A DNA stretch of 41,873 bases from NCBI GenBank assembly GCA_943357175.1, contig CALRGE010000001.1, positions 129,232 through 171,104 on the forward strand, written 5' to 3'. This stretch comes from Candidatus Peribacteria bacterium (GTDB lineage: Bacteria; Patescibacteriota; Gracilibacteria; UBA1369; 2-02-FULL-48-14). The notes under the pieces are model-generated. The model worked only from the letters and a program-made list of their open reading frames with translations, searched no databases and was not told the origin of the DNA. This document shows positions 18,039 to 26,639 of the stretch, piece by piece (positions within the stretch are counted from its first letter, which is position 1; every line of letters starts with the position of its first letter). The translations under genes and the position numbers were made by a program.

Positions 18039-19192
18039 GTGACGATTTATTGAAACGCCAGTCTGAAATTGAAACCGCGGTGGTTTATGGTGTTTATGAT
18101 TCTTCTTCGCAACCTTTTTCTGTGAGAATGCATGATTTTTTTGTGGATAGAAGAGGTGTGAGCGTTCAAGATAAATCCTATTTTTACCATTTGCTTGCAG
18201 TAATGGTGGATGCGGGAATTCCCATAATGAAAGCGCTAAAAGTACTGTCAAAAAAAAGTTCTAACGAGAGATTTTCGCGAATTATTAATACTCTTGCTTA
18301 CGATGTTGAGCGTGGAAAAAAACTAAGTGAGTCGATGACGAAATTTCCGGAAATATTTAAAGAATCTGAAGTTGGAGTTGTAAAAAGTGGAGAGACAATT
18401 GGTAGTTTGGGCGATCTTCTTTTTAAATTGGCGTATCAAACTGAGCGTAGCCACAACCTGTTAATGAAGGTACGTGGGGCTTTGGTTTATCCAATTACTG
18501 TTTTACTAGCGCTTATGGTTTCCGGTGCGATTGTTGTGACGACCGTGATTCCTAAGTTGCGAGAATTTTTTGTGAATTTGAATTCAGATTTACCACCGCT
18601 AACTTATTTTGTTTTGAATTTCGGAAATTTTGTTTACAGCTTTTTTTGGTTGATTTTGGCTCTGATTATTTTTGTGATTTTATCCGGCTCTTTTTATTTG
18701 AGTACAGAAAACGGCAAGCGAAAGTTCGACATTACTGTTCTTTCAATTTATAAACTCGGCGATGTTGTTAGGAAAGTTAACGTTGCAAATTTCGTACAAC
18801 TTTTGGCAATTTTGGTGACAGCAGGAGTTTCAATAAATGAGGCGATTAGAATTACCGGAGGAGCTATGAATAATCGTTTGTATAGGGAATTTTTGGATGA
18901 ATTGCGGCTCCATGTTGAGAAAGGTGAAAAGATTGCTGATAAGTTGGCAGAGGCTCCATTTCTTTTTCCTGAAACAGTTATTTCTATGGTTTCTGTTGGT
19001 GAGAATACAGGTGCTCTTGGATCAATTGCAGAAAAACTTGCAAAGCATTATGAGCGTGAAGTTGAGCAGGCACTTGAAAATTTTACAACAATTTTAGAGC
19101 CGATTGTGATTGTGTTTGTGGGGCTTGCTGTCGCGGTTCTTGCGTTAGCTTTATTAGGTCCGATCTTCGCGCTTTCTTCGGTAGTTTCTTAA
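18035..19192 (+). CDS. pilC: Type IV pilus inner-membrane platform protein PilC/GspF
   Basis: PilC is the membrane platform turned by the assembly ATPase to add or remove pilins. The 385 residues hold two copies of the GspF domain. The first starts near FYHLLAVMVDAGIPIMKALKVL (helical) with membrane helices at about 160 and 205. The second starts near FVQLLAILVTAGVSINEAIRI and ends in a membrane helix (IVFVGLAVAVLALALLGPIF). Length and duplicated GALGS-type motifs (IGSLGD, TGALGS) are typical. Its cytoplasmic partner ATPases (PilB, PilT) are not in the window in intact form. Confidence 0.93.
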   Translation: MSDDLLKRQSEIETAVVYGVYDSSSQPFSVRMHDFFVDRRGVSVQDKSYFYHLLAVMVDAGIPIMKALKVLSKKSSNERFSRIINTLAYDVERGKKLSESMTKFPEIFKESEVGVVKSGETIGSLGDLLFKLAYQTERSHNLLMKVRGALVYPITVLLALMVSGAIVVTTVIPKLREFFVNLNSDLPPLTYFVLNFGNFVYSFFWLILALIIFVILSGSFYLSTENGKRKFDITVLSIYKLGDVVRKVNVANFVQLLAILVTAGVSINEAIRITGGAMNNRLYREFLDELRLHVEKGEKIADKLAEAPFLFPETVISMVSVGENTGALGSIAEKLAKHYEREVEQALENFTTILEPIVIVFVGLAVAVLALALLGPIFALSSVVS

Positions 19193-19200
19193 GGCAAAAA

Positions 19201-19761
19201 ATGAAAACTAAAGCCTTCACACTTATCGAAATTATAATTGTAATTACGATTATTGGCATAATCACAGCTGTGGCTGTTTTGAGTTATCGCGGAGCTTATG
19301 AGCGCCAGCAAGTTTCAGTTTTCTCTAAGGATTTACTAGCGACTGCCCAACATGCGAAGGCTGAGGTGAAGGCAGGAAAGAAAGATGCAGATGGACTTTT
19401 GTGTGAGGGAATTTATTTTGAAGTTGATGCCGTGCCGCAGAAAGTTAGTATGAGTTATGTTGAGGATCCTGATTCGGCTGGTGTGTGGAAATGTGATTTG
19501 GCTAATCCTAATAATAGTGATCTTGATCAAAGCTCGAAAAATATTTTGGTGGATGCTATTACAGTTGCTGATACTACTGCTGGTCCAATAACTCTTTTGT
19601 TTGTTCCTCCATCAGGAGAGATGAAAGTGTATGACCCTAATGATCTAACGGGAGATTTGCTAGTGATATTCCATCGTGATAATTATGATGATTTGGATTT
19701 TGACTTCGGTGTTGAGAGCGGAGCTGATAGAATTTACGTAAAAAAACATGAAGAAATTTAA
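19201..19761 (+). CDS. Type IV prepilin-like protein (class III signal, 186 aa)
   Basis: Starts with a short leader and pilin helix: MKTKAFTLIEIIIVITIIG, with Glu at mature position 5 needed for assembly. Residue -1 is Ala instead of the usual Gly. After the helix the protein has a variable acidic head of about 140 residues. It could be the major pilin or a minor GspH-like one; which cannot be told from sequence. It sits 8 bases after pilC with an A-rich leader and overlaps the next prepilin gene by 14 bases. Confidence 0.85.
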   Translation: MKTKAFTLIEIIIVITIIGIITAVAVLSYRGAYERQQVSVFSKDLLATAQHAKAEVKAGKKDADGLLCEGIYFEVDAVPQKVSMSYVEDPDSAGVWKCDLANPNNSDLDQSSKNILVDAITVADTTAGPITLLFVPPSGEMKVYDPNDLTGDLLVIFHRDNYDDLDFDFGVESGADRIYVKKHEEI

Positions 19762-20227
19762 AGCATTCACATTGGTGGAAGTTGTAATTGCAATCACGGT
19801 AATAAGCGTGACGATGGTTGCTGTTTACGGCCTTATAATTTCCGTTATGAATGCGAATCAGCGAAATCTTCATAATCTGCAGGCATCTTATTTGGCGGCT
19901 GAGGGGCTTGAGGTTTTCAGGTTTATGCGTGATTCGAATTGGTTGGGAAATTATAGTTGGGATACTGATTTTCATTTAGATGTAAATTCTCAAGATGAAG
20001 CTGATTGGTCAAAAACTGTTTATCTTTATGAAACTGAATTAAATCCATATTGGTCTTTTGGTACGATTGATAATGCTGCAGTAGGTGAGATTTACTTCCG
20101 TGAATTTCTAATTGAAAAAACTGATACTGGAAAAACTATTCAAGTGACTTGTACCGTTTCATGGGATGAGCGAGGTATTCCAAAATCTTACGCACTTTCA
20201 ACTTTTTTAAGCGATTGGAATGATTAA
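19748..20227 (+). CDS. Type IV prepilin-like protein, PilV/GspI-type (159 aa)
   Basis: Leader and helix read MKKFKAFTLVEVVIAITVIS, with Glu5 present and Ala at -1. The rest has the PilV-like pattern ASYLAAEGLEVFRFMRDSNW, where a helix continues into AAEGLE, common in minor pilins at the pilus tip. The C-terminal part is a small beta-rich head ending in VSWDERGIPKSYALSTFLSDW. It is translationally coupled on both sides (14-base overlap before, 8-base overlap after). The order matches the minor pilin priming set. Confidence 0.83.
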   Translation: MKKFKAFTLVEVVIAITVISVTMVAVYGLIISVMNANQRNLHNLQASYLAAEGLEVFRFMRDSNWLGNYSWDTDFHLDVNSQDEADWSKTVYLYETELNPYWSFGTIDNAAVGEIYFREFLIEKTDTGKTIQVTCTVSWDERGIPKSYALSTFLSDWND

Positions 20228-20891
20228 TAAAAATCCAGCATTTACATTGATCGAATTGTTAATCGCCATTACGGTGTTTAGTATTTTTATTGCATTTTCA
20301 ATGACTGCTTTTAGTGTTTTCCATCGAGTGCAGCAAGATTCTGCGACAAGCCGAGATGTGATGTTCCAGATTGATGATGCAATGAATATTATTACCGAAG
20401 CGGTGAAGGAAAATAAGATTTATTATGATGAATATGATTGTAGTAATTCTTTGGGTACCAAGACATTGTTGACCAATTTCGATCTTAATATTAGTTTAAG
20501 AGCTAATATTTTGACGGCGTATTGTCTTGATGATTATATAGATCCAAGTTCTTTAGTTTTAATATCTTTAGATGGATTGGAACGTATTGTTTTTACTTGG
20601 GATTCTGATGAAGAGAGTTTGACTATGCAGAAATTTGCTTTGAATGATTCTGGTGATGATTGGGATGAATTAAGTGATCTTTTAAAACTTCATTCTGATT
20701 CTGTTAATGTGACTAATGTTGATTTTAGAATTTTCCCAAAACTTGATCCTTATGATTTTAGAAATAATGAAGCTGAAGATTTTTACCAGCCAAATGTGAA
20801 AGTTGAAATGACTTTTGAGACTCCTGGTCAGGCAAAACCGTCAATTATTTTAGATTTCGAAACAACAATCACTAGCCGCGTTTACCAATGA
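20220..20891 (+). CDS. Type IV prepilin-like protein, PilW/GspJ-type (223 aa)
   Basis: Leader and helix: MINKNPAFTLIELLIAITVF, with Glu5 kept and Ala at -1. The long acidic head (Asp/Glu rich, for example SDEESLTMQKFALNDSGDDW) carries several aromatic residues. GspJ/PilW proteins sit in the pilus tip with PilV and PilX, and this gene lies in that order. It overlaps the previous gene by 8 bases and the next by ATGA. Confidence 0.82.
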   Translation: MINKNPAFTLIELLIAITVFSIFIAFSMTAFSVFHRVQQDSATSRDVMFQIDDAMNIITEAVKENKIYYDEYDCSNSLGTKTLLTNFDLNISLRANILTAYCLDDYIDPSSLVLISLDGLERIVFTWDSDEESLTMQKFALNDSGDDWDELSDLLKLHSDSVNVTNVDFRIFPKLDPYDFRNNEAEDFYQPNVKVEMTFETPGQAKPSIILDFETTITSRVYQ

Positions 20892-21787
20892 AAAAAAATC
20901 TTACAAGCCGGGCAAGCGCTTTATTAATCTCGTTTTTTTTGATGTCGATTTTAATTTTGGTTGGATTGGGCGTTAGTACAATTGTGTTTCGTGATTTGGC
21001 CAGTGTTCGAACAATTTTGAACGGAAAAATGTCTGCTTATGCTGCGGAAGGAATGAGTGAGTTAGGGCTTGGAATTGTGAAAGAGCATTTGCCTGGGTAT
21101 CAACCAGAGATTAATGAAATTACTTTAAGTAATGCTGCGATTGGAAATCTTGAGATTATCGCTCGTGGGGATTCTGTTCCTTGCAAAATTAATGAAGATG
21201 ATGAGGAATATCGCAGTCTTGCTTTGAATGAGTCAATTCAGATTCCACTTTTTGCGGATATTGACGGTTCAGAACCCGAGGCAATTGATAATTTTTCCGT
21301 AGATTATAAAATGCACGATGTAAGTGCTATTCCTAGTGGTAATATTTTAAGGTGGAAAATTTTGGGTTTGATGGATGGCAAAACTCAAGCGATTTCAGAC
21401 TATATTGCAGCAGATTCAGCTTTAAATAACTTTTCATCAAGTTCAGCAACTGCAAAATTTTATGGTGATGAAGGTGGTAGTCATTATGCTTTTTTTGATG
21501 CGTACCCAGTGTCACAATTTTTAGATGATCATAATTATAATTACTTAGTTTTAAGTAATGTTGTTCAGAATGAGGATTATGAGATCGATTTTAAATTTAC
21601 TGCCGCAGGAGCAGTTTGTGAATACATAACTTTGAATGCAGGTTCCAACTACAGTGATACTCAAAATGGAGTAACAACAAAAGTTAAAGAAGGTGAGAAT
21701 TTACCGGTTTTTGATTTTGCGCTTTATAATGCGAAGGGTAAATCTGTATTGCCAGCAGTTACTGCGAATACCCCGAATCTTCCGTGA
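20888..21787 (+). CDS. PilX/GspK-like minor pilin or pilus-associated membrane protein (299 aa)
   Basis: Begins MKKNLTSRASALLISFFLMS, followed by ILILVGLG: the start of PilX-type pilins (R-x-SALLxxxxxM), which lack a strict FTLIE motif. Residues after the helix contain SAYAAEGMSELGLGIVKEHL, matching the AAEGG-like helix of PilX. The remaining 230 residues are a variable, acidic extracellular part. It closes the pilus operon by ATGA coupling. Assignment is from the N-terminal pattern and position. Confidence 0.72.
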   Translation: MKKNLTSRASALLISFFLMSILILVGLGVSTIVFRDLASVRTILNGKMSAYAAEGMSELGLGIVKEHLPGYQPEINEITLSNAAIGNLEIIARGDSVPCKINEDDEEYRSLALNESIQIPLFADIDGSEPEAIDNFSVDYKMHDVSAIPSGNILRWKILGLMDGKTQAISDYIAADSALNNFSSSSATAKFYGDEGGSHYAFFDAYPVSQFLDDHNYNYLVLSNVVQNEDYEIDFKFTAAGAVCEYITLNAGSNYSDTQNGVTTKVKEGENLPVFDFALYNAKGKSVLPAVTANTPNLP

Positions 21788-21804
21788 TCTGCAATATTGA
21801 TGTG

Positions 21805-21853
21805 ATGTAAATTGGCTTGCCCATAACCCAATTTACATGTAAAATGGGTTATG
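21805..21853 (+). promoter_or_regulatory. Competing hairpins over the start codon of the DUF4143 ATPase gene
   Basis: Hairpin A: ATGTAAATTGG (21805-21815) pairs perfectly with CCAATTTACAT (21828-21838). Hairpin B: 21822-21837 pairs with 21838-21853 (15 of 16 pairs, one A-A mismatch) and includes the first ATG at 21851. The two share bases 21828-21838, so only one can form at a time. B would hide the start codon and A would free it. On DNA the same sequence is a 32-bp palindrome, equally compatible with a repressor site. Confidence 0.6.
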
Positions 21854-23050
21854 ATGAAACCACTTCACAGGCAGTTTAGAACAGTTCAACCGTACTGGAT
21901 TTCCGAAGAATGGCTTTCCGGTAGGATGCTTTTTTTATCTGGTTCCAGGCAGGTTGGTAAGACAACTTTGGTCAAAAATACTATTTGTAAAACTGAAGAT
22001 GCATATTTTAATTGGGATAATAGAGAAGTTCGAAAGTCACATTTAGCAGACTCGAGTTTTTTTGCAAAATCAAAATCCAAGTGGATTTGTTTTGATGAAA
22101 TTCATAAACGTCCGAAGTGGAAAGATATTTTAAAAGGGATTTATGATGTTTATAAAGATGACTTTAATTTTGTTATAACAGGTAGTGCCAGTCTTGATAC
22201 TTTCAAAAAAAGTGGAGATTCTCTGCTTGGAAGATATTTTCATACTCATCTTTTTCCATTAAATCTCCCTGATTTTAAGGAAAATGATTTTGTATTACCT
22301 GAAAATCCAGAGAAATTAATAAAGATGTCTTCTGACTTGAAAGATGCCAAAGAAATGGGCGGACTTTTGAAATTTGGTGGTTTTCCGGAGCCGTATTTCG
22401 CAGCTTCCGAATCTTTTCATAAAAGATGGTCTTTGAATCATAGAGATTTGATTTTAAATGAAGATTTGAGAGATTTAACCAGAGTTAGCGAAATCGATAA
22501 AATTGACTCTCTTTTAAGCATGTTGACACCTTCAATTGGTCAAACTTTAAGTTATAGAAATTTGGCGAATGATTTAGAAACGACTCACGGTAGTGTAAGA
22601 AGATGGCTTAATATTTTAACTACTCTTCAGCTGGTTTTTCCTGTTAGTCCTTATTCAAAAAAGATTAGAAGAGCCTTTAAACAGGAGAAAAAATGGTATT
22701 TTGTAGATTGGTCACAAGCGGGTGAAAATCGATTTGAAAATTATGTTGCTGCATCTTTAATGCGAGCAGTTACTCTTTGGCAAGACAGGTTTGGGGAAAA
22801 AATGACTCTACATTTCGTGAGAACTCATGGAGGTCAGGAAGTAGATTTTTTAATCTGTAAAAATGGGGATCCGTGGCTTTTTATTGAAGCTAAGGAAGGT
22901 GAGCCTGATGTTTCAAAAGCTCTACATAAATTCACGGAGGAATTTGAAATTCCCGGAATTGTTGTGACAGCTCAGGCTGATTGGTATAAAAAAGCCGGCA
23001 AATATATATATCAGATCTCTTGGGCTAAATTTGGCCAGGTATTGGCTTAG
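21851..23050 (+). CDS. AAA ATPase with DUF4143 domain
   Basis: 399 residues. The N-terminal AAA_14 domain has Walker A GSRQVGKTTL (31-40), a Walker B-like WICFDEIHKRPKW and the sensor strand FNFVITGSASLD. The C-terminal DUF4143 domain contains a winged-helix-like part (TLSYRNLANDLETTHGSVRR) and a restriction-fold-like core (EVDFLICKNGDPWLFIEAKEG), including the E-x-K pair of PD-(D/E)xK enzymes. Such ATPases are widespread in archaea, CPR and gut bacteria, and their role is unsettled. Two consecutive ATGs (21851, 21854) sit in a 32-bp palindrome, so translation may be controlled. It is not overlapped with the pilus operon and is likely a separate unit. Confidence 0.9.
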   Translation: MMKPLHRQFRTVQPYWISEEWLSGRMLFLSGSRQVGKTTLVKNTICKTEDAYFNWDNREVRKSHLADSSFFAKSKSKWICFDEIHKRPKWKDILKGIYDVYKDDFNFVITGSASLDTFKKSGDSLLGRYFHTHLFPLNLPDFKENDFVLPENPEKLIKMSSDLKDAKEMGGLLKFGGFPEPYFAASESFHKRWSLNHRDLILNEDLRDLTRVSEIDKIDSLLSMLTPSIGQTLSYRNLANDLETTHGSVRRWLNILTTLQLVFPVSPYSKKIRRAFKQEKKWYFVDWSQAGENRFENYVAASLMRAVTLWQDRFGEKMTLHFVRTHGGQEVDFLICKNGDPWLFIEAKEGEPDVSKALHKFTEEFEIPGIVVTAQADWYKKAGKYIYQISWAKFGQVLA

Positions 23051-23077
23051 TAGAGTTGAATATGTTAAAGTTCGGTC

Positions 23078-24511
23078 ATGGAAAAATTCTACATAACAAC
23101 TGCGATTGCGTACGTTAATGCAGCGCCACATATTGGTTTTGCTTTGGAGCTTTGTCAGGCTGATGCACTTGCGAGGTATCATAAAATTCACGGTAAAGAG
23201 GTTTATTTTCTGACCGGGACAGATGAGCACGGTACGAAAATTCAGCAAACTGCTAAGTTGCAAGGAATTGAGCCGCAAGAGTTAGCAGATAAAAATAGTC
23301 AGCTTTTTAGAGATATTGGCGCAAAATTAAATATTTCGAATGATGATTTTATTCGTACCTCTTCAGAACGGCATAAAGAAGGTGCTGTGAAAATTTGGAA
23401 TAAATTGGTGGAGGCCGGCGATCTTTATGAGAAAGAATATGAAGGGCTTTATTGCGTTGGTTGCGAGGCTTTTGTGCTGGAGAAAGATTTGGTGAATGGC
23501 GAGTGTTCGATCCACAAAAAGGCGCCGGAAAGATTGAAAGAAAAAAACTGGTTTTTTAAGCTTTCAAAATATTCAGAAAAAATTAAGGAATTAATTTTGA
23601 AAGATGAATTGTTGATTCGACCGGCATCTCGTCGGAATGAATTCTTGTCTTTGTTGGATGAAGGTCTACAGGATGTGAGTTTTTCACGACCGAAAAAAAC
23701 ATTGCAGTGGGGAATTGATGTGCCCGGTGATGATTCTCAAGTTATGTATGTATGGTGCGATGCGCTCACGAATTATATTAGCGCGCTTGGTGATAAAGTG
23801 GATAAATTTTGGCCTGCTGATGTCCACTTGATTGGTAAGGATATCTTGCGATTTCATGCGGGAATATGGATTGGTATGTTACTTTCTGCGAAGATTGAAA
23901 TACCTAAATCAATTTTTGTGCATGGTTTTGTTACGAGTGAAGGACAAAAAATGAGCAAATCTTTGGGGAATGTGGTTGATCCTTTTGGATTAGTTGATGA
24001 GTGGGGTGTTGAGCCGGTCCGATATTATTTGTTACGTGAAATTCCAACTGCTGATGATGGTGATTTTTCTCAAGAAAGATTCAAAGTTATTTATGAAGAT
24101 GAACTTGCAAATACAATTGGGAATTTGCTTCGACGAACGGTTGCGATGTGTATTAAATACTTCGATGGAAAGGTTCCTGAATCTGATTTTGCTGAGATTT
24201 CAGAATTTTGTGAGCAGGCTTGGGCGGAATATCATAATAATTTTGCCGACTTTAATATCAAGATGGCTATAGAGTCTATTTTGGTAGTAGCGCGGCATGC
24301 GAACGCTTATGTTGAGCAAAATAAACCTTGGGAATTGGCGAAAACTGATGAGGCTCGACTTCGAATTGTGATAGCGAATTTACTGAAAATGTGCAGGCAA
24401 ATTGGGCACATGCTCGAGCCGATTATTCCAACAATTGCAGATAGTATTTTAAAACAGGCGGGCAAAGAAAAAGTTGAACTTTTAGAGCCACTTTTCCCGA
24501 TGCGAACTTAA
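23078..24511 (+). CDS. metG: Methionyl-tRNA synthetase
   Basis: Charges tRNA-Met. The 477-residue protein has the class I HIGH-type motif PHIG (17-20) and KMSKS (291-295). A zinc knuckle half-site has C126/C129 and C143/H146. The anticodon-binding helical domain includes YVEQNKPWELAK. It lacks the C-terminal tRNA-binding extension of longer MetRS, like many CPR forms. The TAA stop overlaps the stop of the convergent pilin-like gene by four bases (TTAA). Confidence 0.97.
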   Translation: MEKFYITTAIAYVNAAPHIGFALELCQADALARYHKIHGKEVYFLTGTDEHGTKIQQTAKLQGIEPQELADKNSQLFRDIGAKLNISNDDFIRTSSERHKEGAVKIWNKLVEAGDLYEKEYEGLYCVGCEAFVLEKDLVNGECSIHKKAPERLKEKNWFFKLSKYSEKIKELILKDELLIRPASRRNEFLSLLDEGLQDVSFSRPKKTLQWGIDVPGDDSQVMYVWCDALTNYISALGDKVDKFWPADVHLIGKDILRFHAGIWIGMLLSAKIEIPKSIFVHGFVTSEGQKMSKSLGNVVDPFGLVDEWGVEPVRYYLLREIPTADDGDFSQERFKVIYEDELANTIGNLLRRTVAMCIKYFDGKVPESDFAEISEFCEQAWAEYHNNFADFNIKMAIESILVVARHANAYVEQNKPWELAKTDEARLRIVIANLLKMCRQIGHMLEPIIPTIADSILKQAGKEKVELLEPLFPMRT

Positions 24512-24927
24512 GTTGCGTTAACATCTGTGGAGACAAGTATTTTGATTACTCCTCGAACAATTGAGTAGGAAAGAATGATTATAATCAGCCCGAATATAGA
24601 CCAAGTTATTCCTCTTTTTGCTTGCTCAATTCTATCATCTACACCATAAGCAAAGGCATATTTTGCACCTGCAATTATTAGGAAAATCACAGTAAGTGCT
24701 CCACAAAAAACTAAAACTTGTCCAACAAGTTTACCAACGTATAAGATTAAAGTTTGGGTTGCAGCTGCTTCTGGGTGTCCTTCAACTGTAGCGATTTCTG
24801 TTTCTGGCCCTAGTGTTGGCAAATTGCTAGGTCTGAAGTCATCTTCCAATTGAATTGATGCAAAAGCTGTTAGAGTTATGCTCCAGAAAATAATGGCGGC
24901 TAGAAATGTGACGTAGATTTTTTTCAT
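24508..24927 (-). CDS. VirB2/TrbC-like small membrane protein, single module
   Basis: 139 residues: a cleavable-looking signal peptide (KIYVTFLAAIIFWSITLTAF), an acidic linker and a pair of membrane helices (about 66-88 and 103-125). A charged loop with DRIEQAKRG separates the helices. This two-helix layout is that of VirB2/TrbC pilins from type IV secretion systems. The module recurs four more times in the operon. It is the last gene, coupled by ATGA to the two-module protein, and converges on metG. Function as a pilin is an inference from topology; a membrane channel component is also possible. Confidence 0.72.
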   Translation of the reverse strand: MKKIYVTFLAAIIFWSITLTAFASIQLEDDFRPSNLPTLGPETEIATVEGHPEAAATQTLILYVGKLVGQVLVFCGALTVIFLIIAGAKYAFAYGVDDRIEQAKRGITWSIFGLIIIILSYSIVRGVIKILVSTDVNAT

Positions 24928-25790
24928 TCGCTTTCTGTGTTTGAGAATACGTTATCGGTGCTGGAATTTTCATCGTTTCCAAGCGTGAGAGTTGAGATAC
25001 CATAAATAATTGCATAACCCATTGATAAGACCACCATCGCCACTAGGCTGTAAATCAGAATATTTTTTGCTTTAGTATTTGCTTCTTCATTACCTCGTCC
25101 AATAACCATGTAAATTCCACCCACTGTTAGTGAAATGAAAATTAGAAGGCCGGTGAGATAGAAAATATTTGTGATAATGCCAGGCACAACTTCTGTTATT
25201 AGATCACCTCCTGCTAAGGAAACATTGTCTGTTTGATCTTCAATCAGTGCTTTTTCAGTTGGGAAAAGTGTATCAACATCTATTGGCTTGTTAGCCGTGG
25301 TTTCAGCGGCGTATGATCTTGGAATCCATGTAGTTTCTGTGCTTTCACTTGGCAGAGAAATTGAACTGATAATTTGAACAATTGCATAAGAAAGCATAAC
25401 AATCACCATACCCAACAGAGAATATTGAATGATGTCTTTTCCTTTTTTATATTTATCTTCAACTCCGTATGCAGTGAGCATGTGATATGCGCCAATAACA
25501 AGACCGATGAATGCTCCAATTCCAACAAGTCCTATTCCTGTATTTATAATTTTTGGGATGCTAACATTCAGAAAATATTCTTGAGCATCTGCACCTTGTG
25601 TAGTTTCCTTTGGACCCGGTAAATACGATGGTTTAGGAATGGTCGGAGTTGTGACTGTTGGAGGAGCGGCTTCAGTAGCTAATTCCACGTCCTCTTCCGC
25701 AAAAATTACCGGTTCTCCGGCAAATGCTATGTTTGTGAATAGTCCAAGACTTACAATCGCGAATAGAATGGATGAAAATATTTTTTTCAT
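24924..25790 (-). CDS. VirB2/TrbC-like membrane protein with two modules
   Basis: 288 residues with a signal peptide (KKIFSSILFAIVSLGLFTNIAFA), a Pro/Thr-rich linker, and two VirB2-like helix pairs. Module 1 (about 80-144) has YGVEDKYKKGKDIIQYSLLG; module 2 (about 205-270) has GRGNEEANTKAKNILIYSLV. Both end in SYAI/GYAI-type helices. A polar spacer of about 55 residues separates them. Tandem fusion of the module in one chain is uncommon. It is coupled to its neighbours by TAATG and ATGA. Confidence 0.75.
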   Translation of the reverse strand: MKKIFSSILFAIVSLGLFTNIAFAGEPVIFAEEDVELATEAAPPTVTTPTIPKPSYLPGPKETTQGADAQEYFLNVSIPKIINTGIGLVGIGAFIGLVIGAYHMLTAYGVEDKYKKGKDIIQYSLLGMVIVMLSYAIVQIISSISLPSESTETTWIPRSYAAETTANKPIDVDTLFPTEKALIEDQTDNVSLAGGDLITEVVPGIITNIFYLTGLLIFISLTVGGIYMVIGRGNEEANTKAKNILIYSLVAMVVLSMGYAIIYGISTLTLGNDENSSTDNVFSNTESE

Positions 25791-26632
25791 TAGAAGAAGA
25801 AGGTTGGATTTATTGTGTATAAAATAAGTGCCGAAAGGAAAAGTAGCGCAATACCCATTATTGATTGAGTGATTCTATCTTTTGCTTCTGTGATATCTCC
25901 TGTTGCACCTGAAACCGAGATTTGAATTCCGCTCCCTACGATTGTTGCAACCGCAATGAAACCCACAATCCCCGCCCCAAAAACGTATATTTGTTTTACA
26001 TATGTTTTTAGGATTCCTGCTCCTGTTGAGGAGATTAACCATTGGACTTTTTGGCAGGATTGGGCACCGGTTGTACACTCTGTATATGTCTCATAATATA
26101 CATTTCTGGTTGAGTCACAGTAATATGCTTCTGGAATTGCATCTCTTGCTTCGGTAATAACCTTCCCATTCTCGTCTATTTCTTCTTCAACTTCTGCTTG
26201 TTCTGGAATCGTAGCGCCGGCTAAGCAACATATTCCTTTGTATAATTCAATAATTTTATCATCACCTAATTCTATTTCGCCACCTATCGCTTCAGTAATC
26301 TCAGTGACAATTTTCGGATCTTTATTAGTAGTATCATCTTTTGCCGAACAATCACCCATTTCAAACATTCCAGTAGAGTCATGTTTAGTACCACAAGTAC
26401 TATTCAGATATTTAATAGATTTTGCGTAAGTAGAGTATGTTTCTGTCACTGTTGCTAAAACTGCTGTTTCTTCTTCACCACCGTTATATCTTGCTGTTAG
26501 CTCAGGCACACCCAATAAACCAGTACCGCTACTGCATATTTTTTTGATTGGCACTGAACTCGCACCTAAAGCAACAGCACTCAACATTACAGAGAGATAC
26601 ATTCCAAGTGTTAAGAAGGCGAGTTTGCGCAT
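25790..26632 (-). CDS. Cysteine-containing surface domain fused to a VirB2-like module
   Basis: 280 residues: signal peptide (RKLAFLTLGMYLSVMLSAVALG), an extracytoplasmic domain of about 175 residues with about nine cysteines (including a CC pair in KGICCLAG), then a C-terminal VirB2-like helix pair (from about 213). The helices are joined by a polar loop with DITEAKDRITQS. The even spread of cysteines suggests disulfides outside the membrane. The ectodomain is not recognised. It sits 7 bases after the ATPase-pilin fusion gene and overlaps the next gene by TAATG, so it is in the same operon. Confidence 0.7.
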   Translation of the reverse strand: MRKLAFLTLGMYLSVMLSAVALGASSVPIKKICSSGTGLLGVPELTARYNGGEEETAVLATVTETYSTYAKSIKYLNSTCGTKHDSTGMFEMGDCSAKDDTTNKDPKIVTEITEAIGGEIELGDDKIIELYKGICCLAGATIPEQAEVEEEIDENGKVITEARDAIPEAYYCDSTRNVYYETYTECTTGAQSCQKVQWLISSTGAGILKTYVKQIYVFGAGIVGFIAVATIVGSGIQISVSGATGDITEAKDRITQSIMGIALLFLSALILYTINPTFFF

Positions 26633-26639
26633 GGAGGAT

